Of a stretch of 36,080 bases of DNA, positions 1 through 8,289 are shown piece after piece. The stretch covers positions 1 through 36,080 of the forward strand of contig PIVS01000005.1 of the NCBI GenBank assembly GCA_003353855.1. Direction: 5' to 3'. Positions within the stretch are counted from its first letter, which is position 1. Every line of letters begins with the position of its first letter. Made by a program: the position numbers and the translations under genes. Source of the DNA: Desulfobacteraceae bacterium. Lineage in GTDB: Bacteria > Desulfobacterota > Desulfobacteria > Desulfobacterales > Desulfobacteraceae. The notes below the pieces were generated by a model, which was not told the origin of the DNA, made no database searches, and worked only from the letters and a program-made list of their open reading frames with translations.

Positions 1-182
1 ACAGATACAATTAAAAAGGACTTTGACCCGATAAACTCAATTTCCTTTATCAGCCTGGATAGTCTGAAGGGCGGAGTAAATGCCTGGCAAACAGCAATAA
101 ACAAAAAAAGGCCGCTCTTTCCCAGAGCCTGTATTCTGTTCAGTGTGGATCGCCCGATGAGCGCCGGGATATCAAAGTTCAT
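1..182 (-). CDS. mlaE: MlaE-family ABC permease, N-terminal part (cut by window edge)
   Basis: The reverse strand from 182 gives an open reading frame of about 60 codons running off the window. It begins MNFDIPALIGRSTLN and continues with a QALGKSGLFLF segment and a later EFIGSKSFLIV segment, which is the N-terminal pattern of MlaE/Ttg2B permeases. These sit in the inner membrane and, with the MlaF ATPase, move phospholipids to or from the MlaD shuttle. The ATG at 182-180 has a purine-rich GGAGTAGGA just upstream, overlapping the end of the mlaF homologue, so the two genes are translationally coupled. mlaD and other partners would lie beyond position 1. Only the N-terminus is visible. Confidence 0.8.
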   Translation of the reverse strand, partial: MNFDIPALIGRSTLNRIQALGKSGLFLFIAVCQAFTPPFRLSRLIKEIEFIGSKSFLIVS

Positions 183-184
183 TC

Positions 185-970
185 CTACTCCATTAAAAGT
201 TCGTCGAGATAGTTTTTATCGGTGCGGGTAAAGGGAATCGGTCCTTCAGGTTCCCCATTGATAAATTGTTTTACCCGCAAATCTTCAGAGTTCCTTATCT
301 CGTCAACGGTTCCCTCGGCAATAATATCCCCGTAAAAAAGGATGATAATCTTGTCGGCAATTCTGAAACAGGATTCAATGTCATGGGAAACCACCACAGA
401 GGTAATATTTAATTTTATGTTCAGATCCTTGATGAGTTTATCAATCACCCCGGTTGAAATAGGATCAAGGCCCGAGGTGGGTTCGTCATAAAAGATAATT
501 TTAGGATCCATGACAATGGCCCGGGCAAGCCCCACCCGCTTCATCATTCCACCGGAAAGCTGGGAGGGCATCAAATTCTCTGTTCCCCTCAATCCAACCA
601 TTTCAAGCTTCATGGTAACAATGGTCTTGATCACATTTTCTGCAATTTTAGTGTGCTCCCGCAAAGGAAATGCGATGTTTTCAAAAATATTCAGATAATT
701 GAACAGAGCAGACCCCTGGAAAAGCATGCCCATTTTTTTTCTTTTCTCATAGAGTCTTTTTTTGCTTGCAACTGTCAGGTCGATGCCGTCAAAGAAGACA
801 GAGCCGCTGTCAGGTTTTTCAAGGCCTGTGATCTGTCTTAAAAGGGTGCTTTTGCCAGACCCGCTTCCTCCAAGAATAACCGTGATTTTTTTTTCTTCAA
901 AGCGGCAGTTCAGGCTGTTTGATGCCACAACATTGCCATATTTTTTGACGAGATTTTCAACTCTGATCAT
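185..970 (-). CDS. mlaF: MlaF/Ttg2A-family ABC transporter ATPase
   Basis: A 261-residue ABC ATPase, the usual length for MlaF. Walker A GGSGSGKST lies at residues 34-42, the Q-loop Gln at 85, the signature LSGGM at 138-142, Walker B IIFYDEP at 158-164 and the switch His at 196 (VVVSHD). The LSGGM signature, with Met in place of Gln, and the following permease start are typical of the phospholipid-trafficking Mla/Ttg2 family rather than of solute importers. It would act at the cytoplasmic face of the inner membrane, powering MlaE. It is followed three bases later by the mlaE start. The neighbour upstream at 1131 is divergent. Confidence 0.92.
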   Translation of the reverse strand: MIRVENLVKKYGNVVASNSLNCRFEEKKITVILGGSGSGKSTLLRQITGLEKPDSGSVFFDGIDLTVASKKRLYEKRKKMGMLFQGSALFNYLNIFENIAFPLREHTKIAENVIKTIVTMKLEMVGLRGTENLMPSQLSGGMMKRVGLARAIVMDPKIIFYDEPTSGLDPISTGVIDKLIKDLNIKLNITSVVVSHDIESCFRIADKIIILFYGDIIAEGTVDEIRNSEDLRVKQFINGEPEGPIPFTRTDKNYLDELLME

Positions 971-1130
971 ATCGGTTCACTTGATATAAATTTACAATTG
1001 ACCTCCATAAATAACGTAAGGGGTCTGCCCTGTCAACGATAATAAAACCAAGGTTGCAGGTAATTTCTCACGGCAATGATTGACAAACCGGGTGAGGCTT
1101 TATATAAAATTTATGACAAGGATAAAAGAT

Positions 1131-1541
1131 ATGGCATCAGAAAATATACAATTAAGCATTCCTTCCCATCCCAAATATCTGCAATTGGTGCGGAGGGTGA
1201 TGGAAAAAGTCACCCATATAATTGGTTTTTCAGAGGATGATTCCGGCCATATCACCCTGGCGGTTGACGAGGCCTGTTCCAATATCATCAAGCACAGTTA
1301 TATGAATGACCCCGAAAAGAAAATTGATATTTGTGTTGAAATTCACAAAAAAGAACTCAAAATTAACATCATGGACTATGGAAAACAATGTGAAATCAGG
1401 GAGATGCAGCCCAGGGAACTTGATGATATCAGACCAGGGGGCCTTGGCGTTTATATCATGAATCAGGTGATGGATTCTGTGGAATATGACTGTAGTTCTG
1501 CCAGGCAAAACCAAGTCAGTATGATCAAACGAATGGTTTAA
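1131..1541 (+). CDS. RsbW-like ATP-binding protein (anti-sigma factor/serine kinase family)
   Basis: A single HATPase_c_2 domain of 136 residues. The N-box is visible as AVDEACSNIIKHSY, and the G-box region as DDIRPGGLGVYIMNQVMD. Proteins of this type bind ATP and act as anti-sigma factors or serine kinases of STAS-domain antagonists in partner-switching systems. The frame is open from a TTG at 1080, but the ATG at 1131 is preferred: it has AAGGAT upstream at good spacing and starts at the point where the family fold starts. No STAS partner, phosphatase or sigma factor gene is adjacent, so the partner is unknown. The gene converges on the flavodiiron gene with 30 bases between stops. Confidence 0.82.
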   Translation: MASENIQLSIPSHPKYLQLVRRVMEKVTHIIGFSEDDSGHITLAVDEACSNIIKHSYMNDPEKKIDICVEIHKKELKINIMDYGKQCEIREMQPRELDDIRPGGLGVYIMNQVMDSVEYDCSSARQNQVSMIKRMV

Positions 1542-1571
1542 TAAAGTAACTTTGGGGAGAAGTCCCAGCTG

Positions 1572-2759
1572 TTATTTGACTGCGGCGGCAAAGTGTTTCC
1601 CGTAGGCAACACATTGTGCCATGCTCTCAGCATCAGGATCCCACAAGGCCTTGATGCCCTCATCCACCAGTTGGAAACCCGATTCTTTCAAGGCTGCTGT
1701 GATTAGCTTTACTGATTCACCGCTCCATCCGTAGCAGCCGAAGGCTGCGGCTTTCTTCTTTTTGAATCTCAGCCCCTTGATCTCCTCCAGCATACCGGCA
1801 ACCGAGACCAGAATTCCCCGGTTGATGGTAGGAGACCCCGCAAGAACCGCCTTGGATTTAAATATTTCGGTGATAACATCATTTTTATCGGAACGGGCAA
1901 GGTTAAAAAGTTTAACTCTCACATCCGGATCTGAAGCTGAAATGCCAGAGGCAATCTGTTCAGCCATGACCCGGGTGCCGCTCCACATGGTATCGTAAAA
2001 TAATGTGATCTGATTTTCCTGGTAATCATCGGCCCACTCAAGGTATTGCTCGACAATCTTTGAAGGATTGTCCCGCCAGATAATTCCGTGGCTGGTGCAG
2101 ATCATGTCCAGGGGCAGCTTAAAGGAGAGTACCTCCTTGATTTTTTTGATGACCATTGGGCTGAAAGGGGTCAGAATATTGGCATAATATTTTATGCACT
2201 CGGCTTTCAGCTTGGCCTGGTCCACCCGGTCATTGAACATAAATTCAGAGGCATAATGCTGGCCAAAGACATCGTTGCTGAACAAAACATTGTCCCCTGT
2301 GAGATAGGTAAGCATGGAATCGGGCCAATGGAGCATGGGAGCTTCCACAAAAATTAATTCCTTGTTGCCCAGGCTTAATTTATCACCGGTTTTCACCACC
2401 TTGAAATTCCAATCCCGGTGGTGGATGCCAGTCAGGGATTTGACCCCGTTTTTTGTACAATAGATGGGGGTGTCAGGGATGTGCTGCATCAATTCCGGCA
2501 ATGCCCCGGAATGATCTATTTCAGCATGGCTAGCAATAATATAATCAATTTTATTAAGATCGATTTGGTTGGACAGGTTCTGTACAAATTCCTTTGCAAA
2601 GGGTTTCCAGACTGTGTCAATCACCGCCACTTTATCTTCTTTAATCAAATAGGAGTTATAGGAAGATCCGTTATGGGTTGAATATTCATCCCCATGAAAC
2701 CTCCTCAGCTCCCAGTCAATTTTTCCGATCCAGTGAATATTATTTTTTACTTGCACCAT
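1572..2759 (-). CDS. fprA: A-type flavodiiron protein (FprA/ROO), copy 1
   Basis: A 395-residue protein with an N-terminal metallo-beta-lactamase-like domain and a C-terminal flavodoxin domain. All diiron ligands are recognisable: H78-x-E80-x-D82-H83, H144 (MLHWPD), D163 and H224 (TSHGIIWR). The FMN-binding flavodoxin domain starts near residue 251 with the phosphate loop at about 255-261 and an [10 protein letters not shown] segment further on. Family members reduce O2 to water, or NO to N2O, in the cytoplasm with electrons usually supplied by rubredoxin. It follows an unknown gene by 14 bases and is probably co-transcribed with it. The ribosome site is weak (GGAAGAG very close to the ATG), and a GTG one codon inside is an alternative start. 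A paralogue lies at 20729-21925. Confidence 0.95.
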   Translation of the reverse strand: MVQVKNNIHWIGKIDWELRRFHGDEYSTHNGSSYNSYLIKEDKVAVIDTVWKPFAKEFVQNLSNQIDLNKIDYIIASHAEIDHSGALPELMQHIPDTPIYCTKNGVKSLTGIHHRDWNFKVVKTGDKLSLGNKELIFVEAPMLHWPDSMLTYLTGDNVLFSNDVFGQHYASEFMFNDRVDQAKLKAECIKYYANILTPFSPMVIKKIKEVLSFKLPLDMICTSHGIIWRDNPSKIVEQYLEWADDYQENQITLFYDTMWSGTRVMAEQIASGISASDPDVRVKLFNLARSDKNDVITEIFKSKAVLAGSPTINRGILVSVAGMLEEIKGLRFKKKKAAAFGCYGWSGESVKLITAALKESGFQLVDEGIKALWDPDAESMAQCVAYGKHFAAAVK

Positions 2760-2773
2760 GCTCTTCCATTAGT

Positions 2774-3328
2774 TTATTTTTTGTTCAGGGCCGAGGCAAT
2801 CACCTCGAAGGAAAAAGGTTGGGAGATCTTTTTAGCACCGGCTGAAATGGGTTTGTCCAGTGGTTTGTGGCCGGATCCGGTGAAAACTATTACCTCCTTA
2901 TTGGAATAATGAACCTGATAGTTGGGCCTGATTCCTTTTCCTGTGGTGCCAAAGCAGACAGCTGCATCGGCATCCTTGGCCATGTTTGTGAGAAGTTTTT
3001 TCAAAAAGGCAGGGGACAGTTGTCCCACCCGTTCTTCATCCCAGACAATGCCGGTTGGCCCTTTCCTCTCGCCTTTTATTTTTGGCTTCTTGGCCGGCTT
3101 CAACTTGGCGATACGCATTGACAATCCATTTATTTTTACACTCAGGTTTTTTACAGACCGTTCCTGAATTTCACCTTCTGCCTGGGGGTTCAGAGTTTCC
3201 CATTTGGCATATACCTCTTCGTAGATCTCCTTTGAACCTTCCAAAGATTTTTCTTCAATCAAATTATCAATATTTTTGCACAGTCGGTTTATTGCCTGTC
3301 TGGATTCTCTAAACTTGTTGGGCTCCAT
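2774..3328 (-). CDS. Unknown protein in operon with flavodiiron gene
   Basis: A 184-residue protein I do not recognise. Residues 1-70 are charged and probably helical, with EEKSLEGSKEIYEEVYAKWE as the clearest stretch. A Lys/Pro-rich linker follows near 78-92 (KPAKKPKIKGERKG). The C-terminal half looks like a compact alpha/beta domain, with VCFGTTGKGIRPNYQVHY and EVIVFTGSGHKPL. There is no signal peptide or membrane segment and only two cysteines. The ATG at 3328 has a strong GAAGGAGAAAAG site, better than that of the flavodiiron gene 14 bases downstream. This suggests that it is the first gene of the operon and that translation of fprA may be coupled to it. Function is unknown; the arrangement suggests a role connected to oxygen reduction. 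Confidence 0.7.
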   Translation of the reverse strand: MEPNKFRESRQAINRLCKNIDNLIEEKSLEGSKEIYEEVYAKWETLNPQAEGEIQERSVKNLSVKINGLSMRIAKLKPAKKPKIKGERKGPTGIVWDEERVGQLSPAFLKKLLTNMAKDADAAVCFGTTGKGIRPNYQVHYSNKEVIVFTGSGHKPLDKPISAGAKKISQPFSFEVIASALNKK

Positions 3329-3662
3329 CTTTTCTCCTTCTCATAAAAAAATTTATACTCACTCAAACCACTTAGCAGGTGAGAAGCTTATCCAATTTCA
3401 GGCAAACCACAAACGGATCTGACATGAACCGGTCAACGGCAAACTATAGTGATCAAAGATACACATATACAAACAGGCCTGGTTTTTTTTAAAACACAAT
3501 CCATCCAGACCGAATCCTCAAAGTCTACACTGCCTGGACACATAATTCAAGGATTTGTCAAAATCAAATTTAAGGTTTCTTCTAAAAAGGGACGGCAGTA
3601 AGGTTTGGGGGGTGATTAAAAATTGCAGCACAAAGAACCCGGGCCTATGCAAAACAGGAAGA
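3329..3662. other. Intergenic, 334 bases, no gene seen
   Basis: The stretch lies between the unknown gene (start at 3328, minus strand) and the 3' end of the RNase H gene. It must contain the promoter of the unknown-fprA operon. I see no convincing open reading frame, strong hairpin or repeat in it. Confidence 0.5.
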
Positions 3663-4370
3663 TCAGGGATTATCCTCCGGAAAGGAGCGGATACTTTTTA
3701 AATATCCGATATCATCGGGCATTCCTTTCTTTTTTGCTGTTCCGTTTGCCAGCTCATCACATCGTTCATTTAAAGGGTTGCCGGCATGGCCTTTTACCCA
3801 TTTGAAGGTGATGTCAAGTCCGGCCTGAAGATCCAGGAGAAGGGCCCACATGTCTGCGTTTTTGGCTGGGTTGCCATCTGATTTGACCCAGTTCTTTTTT
3901 TTCCAGTTTCGGGCCCAGCCCTTGCTAAGTCCATTAATGACATATTTTGAGTCTGAATGTAGGACAATGGGGGCTTTTTCTTTTTTGAGGGCTTCCATGG
4001 CTATCATCACGGCCATAAGTTCCATGCGGTTGTTGGTGGTTAAATTGTACCCGCCACTCAGTTCTGTTTTATCTTTTATCACGACCCCATATCCGCCGGG
4101 TCCTGGATTTCCAATGGCGCCGCCGTCGGTATACACCACAATGGTGCCGCTGGGATAGTTTTCTTCTGCCGGATACACCTTTTTGATTTTATTTGATCCG
4201 GACTTACCTGTAGATGGAAATGAAGGGTTCTTAAGAAAGGCTTCTGCTTGCTCTTGTGTCTTAAAACTTTTAAAAATAGCGTTGGTAAATCCCCTGACCT
4301 GCTGTTCAGTTTCTGGCCAGCTGGTAAATATTCCTGTTTTACGCCCCTGGGCGATTGCATAGTATTTCAT
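3663..4370 (-). CDS. rnhA: Ribonuclease HI with N-terminal viroplasmin/hybrid-binding domain
   Basis: A 235-residue enzyme that cleaves the RNA strand of RNA-DNA hybrids. Residues 2-47 (YYAIAQGRKTGIFTSW...) form the small caulimovirus viroplasmin-type domain that binds hybrids in eukaryotic-type RNase H1. After a Ser/Lys-rich linker (about 50-75) comes the catalytic domain with D82 (YTDGGAIGNPG), E117 (NRMELMA), D140 (HSDSKY) and D205 (CDELANG), plus H195 in the flexible loop (KGHAGN). The frame stays open to 4433, but residue 22 of that frame (4370) is the natural domain start and is chosen. No clear ribosome site precedes either start. The two-domain form is less common in bacteria than single-domain RnhA. 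Confidence 0.9.
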   Translation of the reverse strand: MKYYAIAQGRKTGIFTSWPETEQQVRGFTNAIFKSFKTQEQAEAFLKNPSFPSTGKSGSNKIKKVYPAEENYPSGTIVVYTDGGAIGNPGPGGYGVVIKDKTELSGGYNLTTNNRMELMAVMIAMEALKKEKAPIVLHSDSKYVINGLSKGWARNWKKKNWVKSDGNPAKNADMWALLLDLQAGLDITFKWVKGHAGNPLNERCDELANGTAKKKGMPDDIGYLKSIRSFPEDNP

Positions 4371-4604
4371 CGGGATAATATAGACCGAGAATCTTAGCCT
4401 GTAAATACCCTGAACCAATAAAATCTGTGCCATGGTTTGAAGGTAATCTTGTCAGTATGAGAGCCGGAATCATGGTATGACAAGAACTATTAGGGTAAAT
4501 AGTATTCGGCCCTTTCTTCTATCTTTACATTTGAATCACGGTATTTTGGGGGCAAATAAATTTAATCAAGGTGTGCGTTAGCCAAGCACTTCTTCATCCA
4601 TTTG

Positions 4605-5123
4605 TTAAGCATTTTTTTCGAGTCCTAAACTGCATAATAATTCACTAACGCTTTCGGCTATAGATTTTCCGGCGGTATCAATAACGACCCTATCATTTTC
4701 CCACGAATGATATTCACGACTGGTAACGTCTTTCCATGTGGATAATTTGAGGCCCCTTACAGTTGATTTTCGATTTTCAACTCGATACTGATGTTCGGTT
4801 GAGTCTGAGCATAAAACTTCTATATTTACAAAATTTGCGTTTGATTCTGTTGCAACTTGATTCCATTCATTCCGAGTTAGTTCAATTGGATTACATGAAT
4901 CAGCAGTGACACTTATACCAAGTTTTAAATTGTCATGAACAATTCGATAGGATAACCGATACCCCTCTCCTTCTACCTTGAAATTGCAAAGATCTCTAAT
5001 TCCTTGCTCTACAGTATCAATTTTCAAATATGCAAGGCCTACTATTTTTGACAATTCTTGCGCAAGGGTTGATTTGCCTGATCCAGGTAAACCTGAAAAT
5101 ATGTACAGTGTCGGTTTCTTCAT
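4605..5123 (-). CDS. P-loop kinase-like ATP-binding protein (AAA_33 type)
   Basis: A 172-residue protein with Walker A GLPGSGKST at residues 11-19 and, after it, LKIDTVEQGIRD, the pattern of small-molecule kinases of the AAA_33/zeta-toxin-like superfamily (gluconate kinase-like and chloramphenicol phosphotransferase-like proteins). Later segments (SVTADSCNPIELTRNEW and NIEVLCSDSTEHQYRVENR) match the mid-domain layout in which an Arg-rich lid follows the fourth strand. The substrate cannot be told from sequence. The gene is AT-richer than its neighbours, stands alone with a weak ribosome site and lies beside a decayed gene piece, so recent acquisition is possible. Confidence 0.75.
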   Translation of the reverse strand: MKKPTLYIFSGLPGSGKSTLAQELSKIVGLAYLKIDTVEQGIRDLCNFKVEGEGYRLSYRIVHDNLKLGISVTADSCNPIELTRNEWNQVATESNANFVNIEVLCSDSTEHQYRVENRKSTVRGLKLSTWKDVTSREYHSWENDRVVIDTAGKSIAESVSELLCSLGLEKNA

Positions 5124-5149
5124 TTTGCTTCATAAATTGATTACGAGTT

Positions 5150-5377
5150 TTGAATATCATTCATGATTCATATAAACCACACTTAGCCGGGAAGTGCCAT
5201 ATTTTATTTAAAAATAAAAACCATTTCTCAGGTCCTGCAAATATCATTCGTGTTCAGCAGTGGCGTGAACAAAATCCAGGTTACTGGAAGCGCAAAAAAC
5301 CTGATTGGCCAAAAAAAGGGGGCTCAATATGGGCAAATACTTTTCTTCCCGGGAACTTTATAAGTTACGAAATTTAA
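5150..5377 (+). pseudogene. Remnant of a small conserved hypothetical protein
   Basis: The frame encodes 75 residues. The segment FSGPANIIRVQQWREQNPGYWKRKKP closely recalls the central pattern (YFRGPEN..RVR.WR..NPGYWRR) of a family of zinc-ribbon-like hypothetical proteins common in proteobacterial accessory regions. The Cys-rich N-terminal part expected before it is missing, and there is no ribosome site, so this is probably a truncated remnant. The family match is from memory of the motif and is not checked. The stretch could instead be a short real gene. Confidence 0.35.
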
Positions 5378-5794
5378 TACCAATAGATATGGTAATGATC
5401 TGGCACAAAACAGGATTTGTTGACAGCGTAAAATATCTGCAAAAATTTTTATCATGAAAAAAAGCAAGAAATGTTTGGCGATCTGTTTCATCGATTAAAT
5501 AGCTTGCTAAATCGTTATTTATTGTCAAACCCTCTTTAATTATTTGTTACCCATAGCAAATAAACTCACTGTCTCCCCACTGGGCATTTAGCCTTTCCCT
5601 TTTATTTTAAGAATAATGCGTGTTATTGATTCTTTGGAATATTTTTTCTGACGTTCAAAAAAAAATTTGAATTGGGCTATGGTGTTGTATTTGCCGGAAT
5701 GGTGCCAAAGAGGTTTATAACTTTTCTTAAGAAAGGGTCTCTCCTGTTTTTTTTTCGGATTTGTGATATTTTCCTGAAAAAAGGGAAATTAAAA
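5378..5794. other. AT-rich intergenic, no gene seen
   Basis: About 420 bases between the hypothetical-protein remnant and the YbaK start. An upstream in-frame extension of ybaK is open from 5672 but encodes a low-complexity, Phe/Lys-rich run without family similarity, so I treat it as non-coding. The ybaK promoter should lie here. No hairpin terminator or repeat stood out. Confidence 0.45.
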
Positions 5795-6265
5795 ATGACG
5801 CCGGCTATACAAAAGATGAAAAAAAACAAAATACCATTTACCCTCCATGAATATGACCATGACCCAATCGTTCGGGCATATGGAGAAGAGGCTGCCAGGA
5901 AACTGGGTATTGCCCCGAACCAACTATTTAAAACCCTTGTTGTTTCAACGGACAACAGAGGACTTGCGGTGGGGGTGGTACCGGTATCCGGACAGCTGGA
6001 CCTGAAGGCAATTGCCAAAGCTCTGAAGGCAAAAAAGGTGGCAATGGCGGAAAAAAAACAGGTGGAACGATCCACAGGCTATATTTCAGGGGGTATTAGT
6101 CCCATTGGACAAAAAAAACAATTGCCAACCATTATTGATGCATCGGCATTGGATCTTGATATTATTTTTGTCAGTGCCGGCCGCCGGGGACTGCAGGTTT
6201 CCCTTTCTCCAAGGGATATAGCCGATCTGACCCGGGCAATATTCCATCCGATATCCAAAGAATAA
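5795..6265 (+). CDS. ybaK: YbaK-family Cys-tRNA(Pro)/Cys-tRNA(Cys) deacylase
   Basis: A 156-residue protein, close to the usual length of YbaK. It removes cysteine wrongly attached to tRNA(Pro). The YbaK/EbsC fold is visible from the N-terminal TPAIQKMKKNKIPFTLHEYDHDP through FKTLVV, with the conserved Lys at residue 46 (the catalytic Lys position in the family), GQLDLKAIAKALKAKKVAMA, and the GGISPIGQKKQLPTIID loop. The ATG at 5795 is chosen because it has AAGGGA upstream and matches the family start; the longer frame from 5672 is not supported. It stands alone on the plus strand, with the DUF1456 gene 156 bases downstream. Confidence 0.9.
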   Translation: MTPAIQKMKKNKIPFTLHEYDHDPIVRAYGEEAARKLGIAPNQLFKTLVVSTDNRGLAVGVVPVSGQLDLKAIAKALKAKKVAMAEKKQVERSTGYISGGISPIGQKKQLPTIIDASALDLDIIFVSAGRRGLQVSLSPRDIADLTRAIFHPISKE

Positions 6266-6421
6266 AGCCTTGGGGTATGAATATGGGTCTATCAGAGCAC
6301 TTTGATTATTTATTTTTTCATGGTAGACTGAATTCATCATAAAAGGTACCAAGACAATCTGCCCGGTGCGTCACCGTGACATGAATTGTGACATAATTTT
6401 AGTTTTGAGAAGGGAAATAGT

Positions 6422-6886
6422 ATGACCAATAATGATATTCTGCGTCGCATTCGCTATATTTTTGATTTGAGCGATTCGAAAATGATTGATGTGTTTGGCC
6501 TGGCAGATCTCCAGGTAACCCGAAGCCAGATCAGCGATTGGCTGAAAAAAGAAGATGACCCGGCATTCCAGGAATGCAGCGATGCCCTTTTGGCTGTTTT
6601 TCTAAATGGGTTGATCAACGATAAAAGGGGCAAGAAAGAGGGGCCTAAGCCCAGTCCAGAGCAAGTATTAACCAATAATATCATTTTCAGAAAATTAAGA
6701 ATTGCCTTGGATCTGAAAACCGATGACATCATTGAGATCATGGGGCTGACGGATGTGCGTATCAGCAAGCACGAGCTAAGTGCATTTTTCAGAAAGCCGG
6801 ATAACAGACATTACAGGGGATGTAAAGACCAGGTTTTGCGTAATTTTTTAAAGGGTGTTCAGAAAAAATATCGTCCTGGAATTTAA
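6422..6886 (+). CDS. yehS: DUF1456 family protein (YehS-like)
   Basis: A 154-residue protein with two similar halves of about 70 residues. The first begins NNDILRRIRYIFDLSDSKMIDVFGLA and the second NNIIFRKLRIALDLKTDDIIEIMGLT. Each is followed by an S-x-L/W-x-(R/K)K pattern (SDWLKKEDDP and SAFFRKPDN). This duplicated helical arrangement is the hallmark of DUF1456/YehS, a cytoplasmic family of unknown molecular function. The ATG at 6422 has AAGGGAAA at good spacing. The next gene starts 16 bases after the stop, so the two are probably co-transcribed. Confidence 0.9.
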   Translation: MTNNDILRRIRYIFDLSDSKMIDVFGLADLQVTRSQISDWLKKEDDPAFQECSDALLAVFLNGLINDKRGKKEGPKPSPEQVLTNNIIFRKLRIALDLKTDDIIEIMGLTDVRISKHELSAFFRKPDNRHYRGCKDQVLRNFLKGVQKKYRPGI

Positions 6887-6901
6887 ACTTAAAGGGAGAT
6901 A

Positions 6902-7213
6902 ATGATGAGCCTTTATTGGACGAGTGTTGAGTTTGATATTGTGGATCCTTCGGCCTATGAAAATTGTGTGGGCGGTTTTGTCTATTTGTTTTTAAAAGCC
7001 AGGGATGTTAGGGAAGCCATTCCTGAAATTGAAAAAGCCATTGAAGCAGAAGGCCTTAAGATCGATACCATTGAATTTGTGGCCCAGTATGATGAAATTC
7101 CCTGGGATTCAAAAGAAGAACAAATTCAATATGATTCATTGGCCAGACAAGCAAAGGAGAGTGAAGAGGTTGTCTGGGACGAAATAGTTGCCTATGAATC
7201 AAAAGATGAGTAA
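6902..7213 (+). CDS. Small acidic unknown protein
   Basis: A 103-residue, strongly acidic protein beginning MMSLYWTSVEFDI. It has one cysteine, no signal peptide and no membrane segment. It has an N-terminal strand, a segment FVYLFLKARDVREAIPEIEKAIEAEG that looks like a strand followed by a helix, and an acidic tail. I do not recognise a family. The upstream site AAAGGGAGATA supports the start at 6902, or the second ATG at 6905. It sits between yehS (16 bases) and the epimerase gene, whose first in-frame ATG overlaps its stop, so the three genes form an operon. Translation through this gene should feed the repeated starts described for the next gene. Confidence 0.7.
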   Translation: MMSLYWTSVEFDIVDPSAYENCVGGFVYLFLKARDVREAIPEIEKAIEAEGLKIDTIEFVAQYDEIPWDSKEEQIQYDSLARQAKESEEVVWDEIVAYESKDE

Positions 7214-7265
7214 AATAAAGATGAGTAAAATAAAGATGAGTAAAATAAAGATGAGTAAAATATTG
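7206..7265 (+). repeat. Four-copy 15-bp tandem repeat carrying start codons
   Basis: The unit ATGAGTAAAATAAAG occurs at 7206, 7221 and 7236, with a fourth copy at 7251 ending TTG instead of AAG. Each unit is five codons (MSKIK), so all four ATGs are in frame with the epimerase gene. The first copy includes the TAA stop (7211-7213) of the upstream gene. Copy-number change by slippage would leave the reading frame intact but alter the number of start sites. Confidence 0.95.
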
Positions 7266-8171
7266 ATTGCCGGCGGATCAGGTTTTGTGGGGAAATATCT
7301 TGCAAACCGCTTTCTTTTTGAGGGCTTTTCTGTAACCGGTCTGGGCACCTCTGTGCACCATCCTTTTGAGCATCAATCTGGACAGCAATTTGAAAATTTT
7401 AAATGGATCAGTGCCGATACCTCAAGGGAAGGGGGCTGGCAGGAGGATGTATCAACTGCAGATGTGGTGATTAATCTGGCAGGTAGAAATATTCTTAAAC
7501 CATGGACAAAAAAATACAAACAGGCAATCTATAATTCCAGAATTATGACCACAAAGCATCTGGTGGATGCCATGGAAAAAACAAAGCCGGTCAAACTCTT
7601 GAACGCATCGGCGGTGGGGTATTATGGTGATCAGGGTGAAACACTATTGTCTGAGACAAATCCGGGCGGATCTGATTTTTTGGCAAAGGTGTGCAGAGCC
7701 TGGGAAGAGGAGGCCCTTAAAGCGGTAAATAAAGAGGTGCGGGTCTGTCTCATGCGGTTTGGTGTGGTGCTGGGGAATGAAGGTGCCCTGTCTGTTATGA
7801 CCCCGGCTTTTAAATGGTTTGTCGGAGGGCCCCTGGGTAACGGACGCCAATGGTTCCCCTGGATACATATCCATGATTTGTATCGGGCCGTTAAATTTCT
7901 CATGGATGATTCAGAACTTGAGGGTATCTTTAATTTTACAGGGCCGGGGCTGGTGCGGCAAAAAGAGTTTTCAACGTTATTGGGGCGGGCGCTGAACCGG
8001 CCGGCCATCTTGCCGGCACCGGCTTTCATGGTGAAGCTTCTCATGGGAGATCTGGGATCTTCCCTGCTCCAGAGCCAGAAAGCTCTTCCCCAAAGACTGG
8101 CAGAACTGGGATTTGGATTTAATTTCAAGACTCCCGGGGATGCCCTGGCCGATATTTTTAAAAAACCATAA
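7206..8171 (+). CDS. TIGR01777 family NAD(P)-dependent epimerase-like protein
   Basis: A short-chain dehydrogenase/epimerase-fold protein of the TIGR01777 (YfcH/SulA-type) family. The dinucleotide motif GGSGFVG follows directly after the last repeated Met. Further family marks are DVVINLAGRNI, the LLNASAVGYYGDQGE active-site region with its Tyr-Tyr-Gly, the RFGVVLGNEGALSVM strand and the PWIHIHDLYRAV segment. There are four in-frame ATGs at 7206, 7221, 7236 and 7251. The last gives the length usual for the family, while the first overlaps the upstream stop and gives 15 extra residues (MSKIK three times). I list the longest; which is used is not decidable here. A SRPBCC-fused paralogue lies at 22352-23725. 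The substrate is unknown. Confidence 0.88.
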   Translation: MSKIKMSKIKMSKIKMSKILIAGGSGFVGKYLANRFLFEGFSVTGLGTSVHHPFEHQSGQQFENFKWISADTSREGGWQEDVSTADVVINLAGRNILKPWTKKYKQAIYNSRIMTTKHLVDAMEKTKPVKLLNASAVGYYGDQGETLLSETNPGGSDFLAKVCRAWEEEALKAVNKEVRVCLMRFGVVLGNEGALSVMTPAFKWFVGGPLGNGRQWFPWIHIHDLYRAVKFLMDDSELEGIFNFTGPGLVRQKEFSTLLGRALNRPAILPAPAFMVKLLMGDLGSSLLQSQKALPQRLAELGFGFNFKTPGDALADIFKKP

Positions 8172-8289
8172 AAATCTCTTCCATGGGGTCTTTAAATTTT
8201 TAAAATTTTGGTATACAATTTGCTTATTTAAATAATTTATTTTTAAAAAGATAAATACTAATTAACCCCCAACCAGGAGGAAAACCAAC

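Noticed and set aside
5672-5794. 41-codon N-terminal extension of YbaK
   Set aside because: No family similarity, low-complexity Phe/Lys composition; the ATG at 5795 has the ribosome site and gives the family's usual length.
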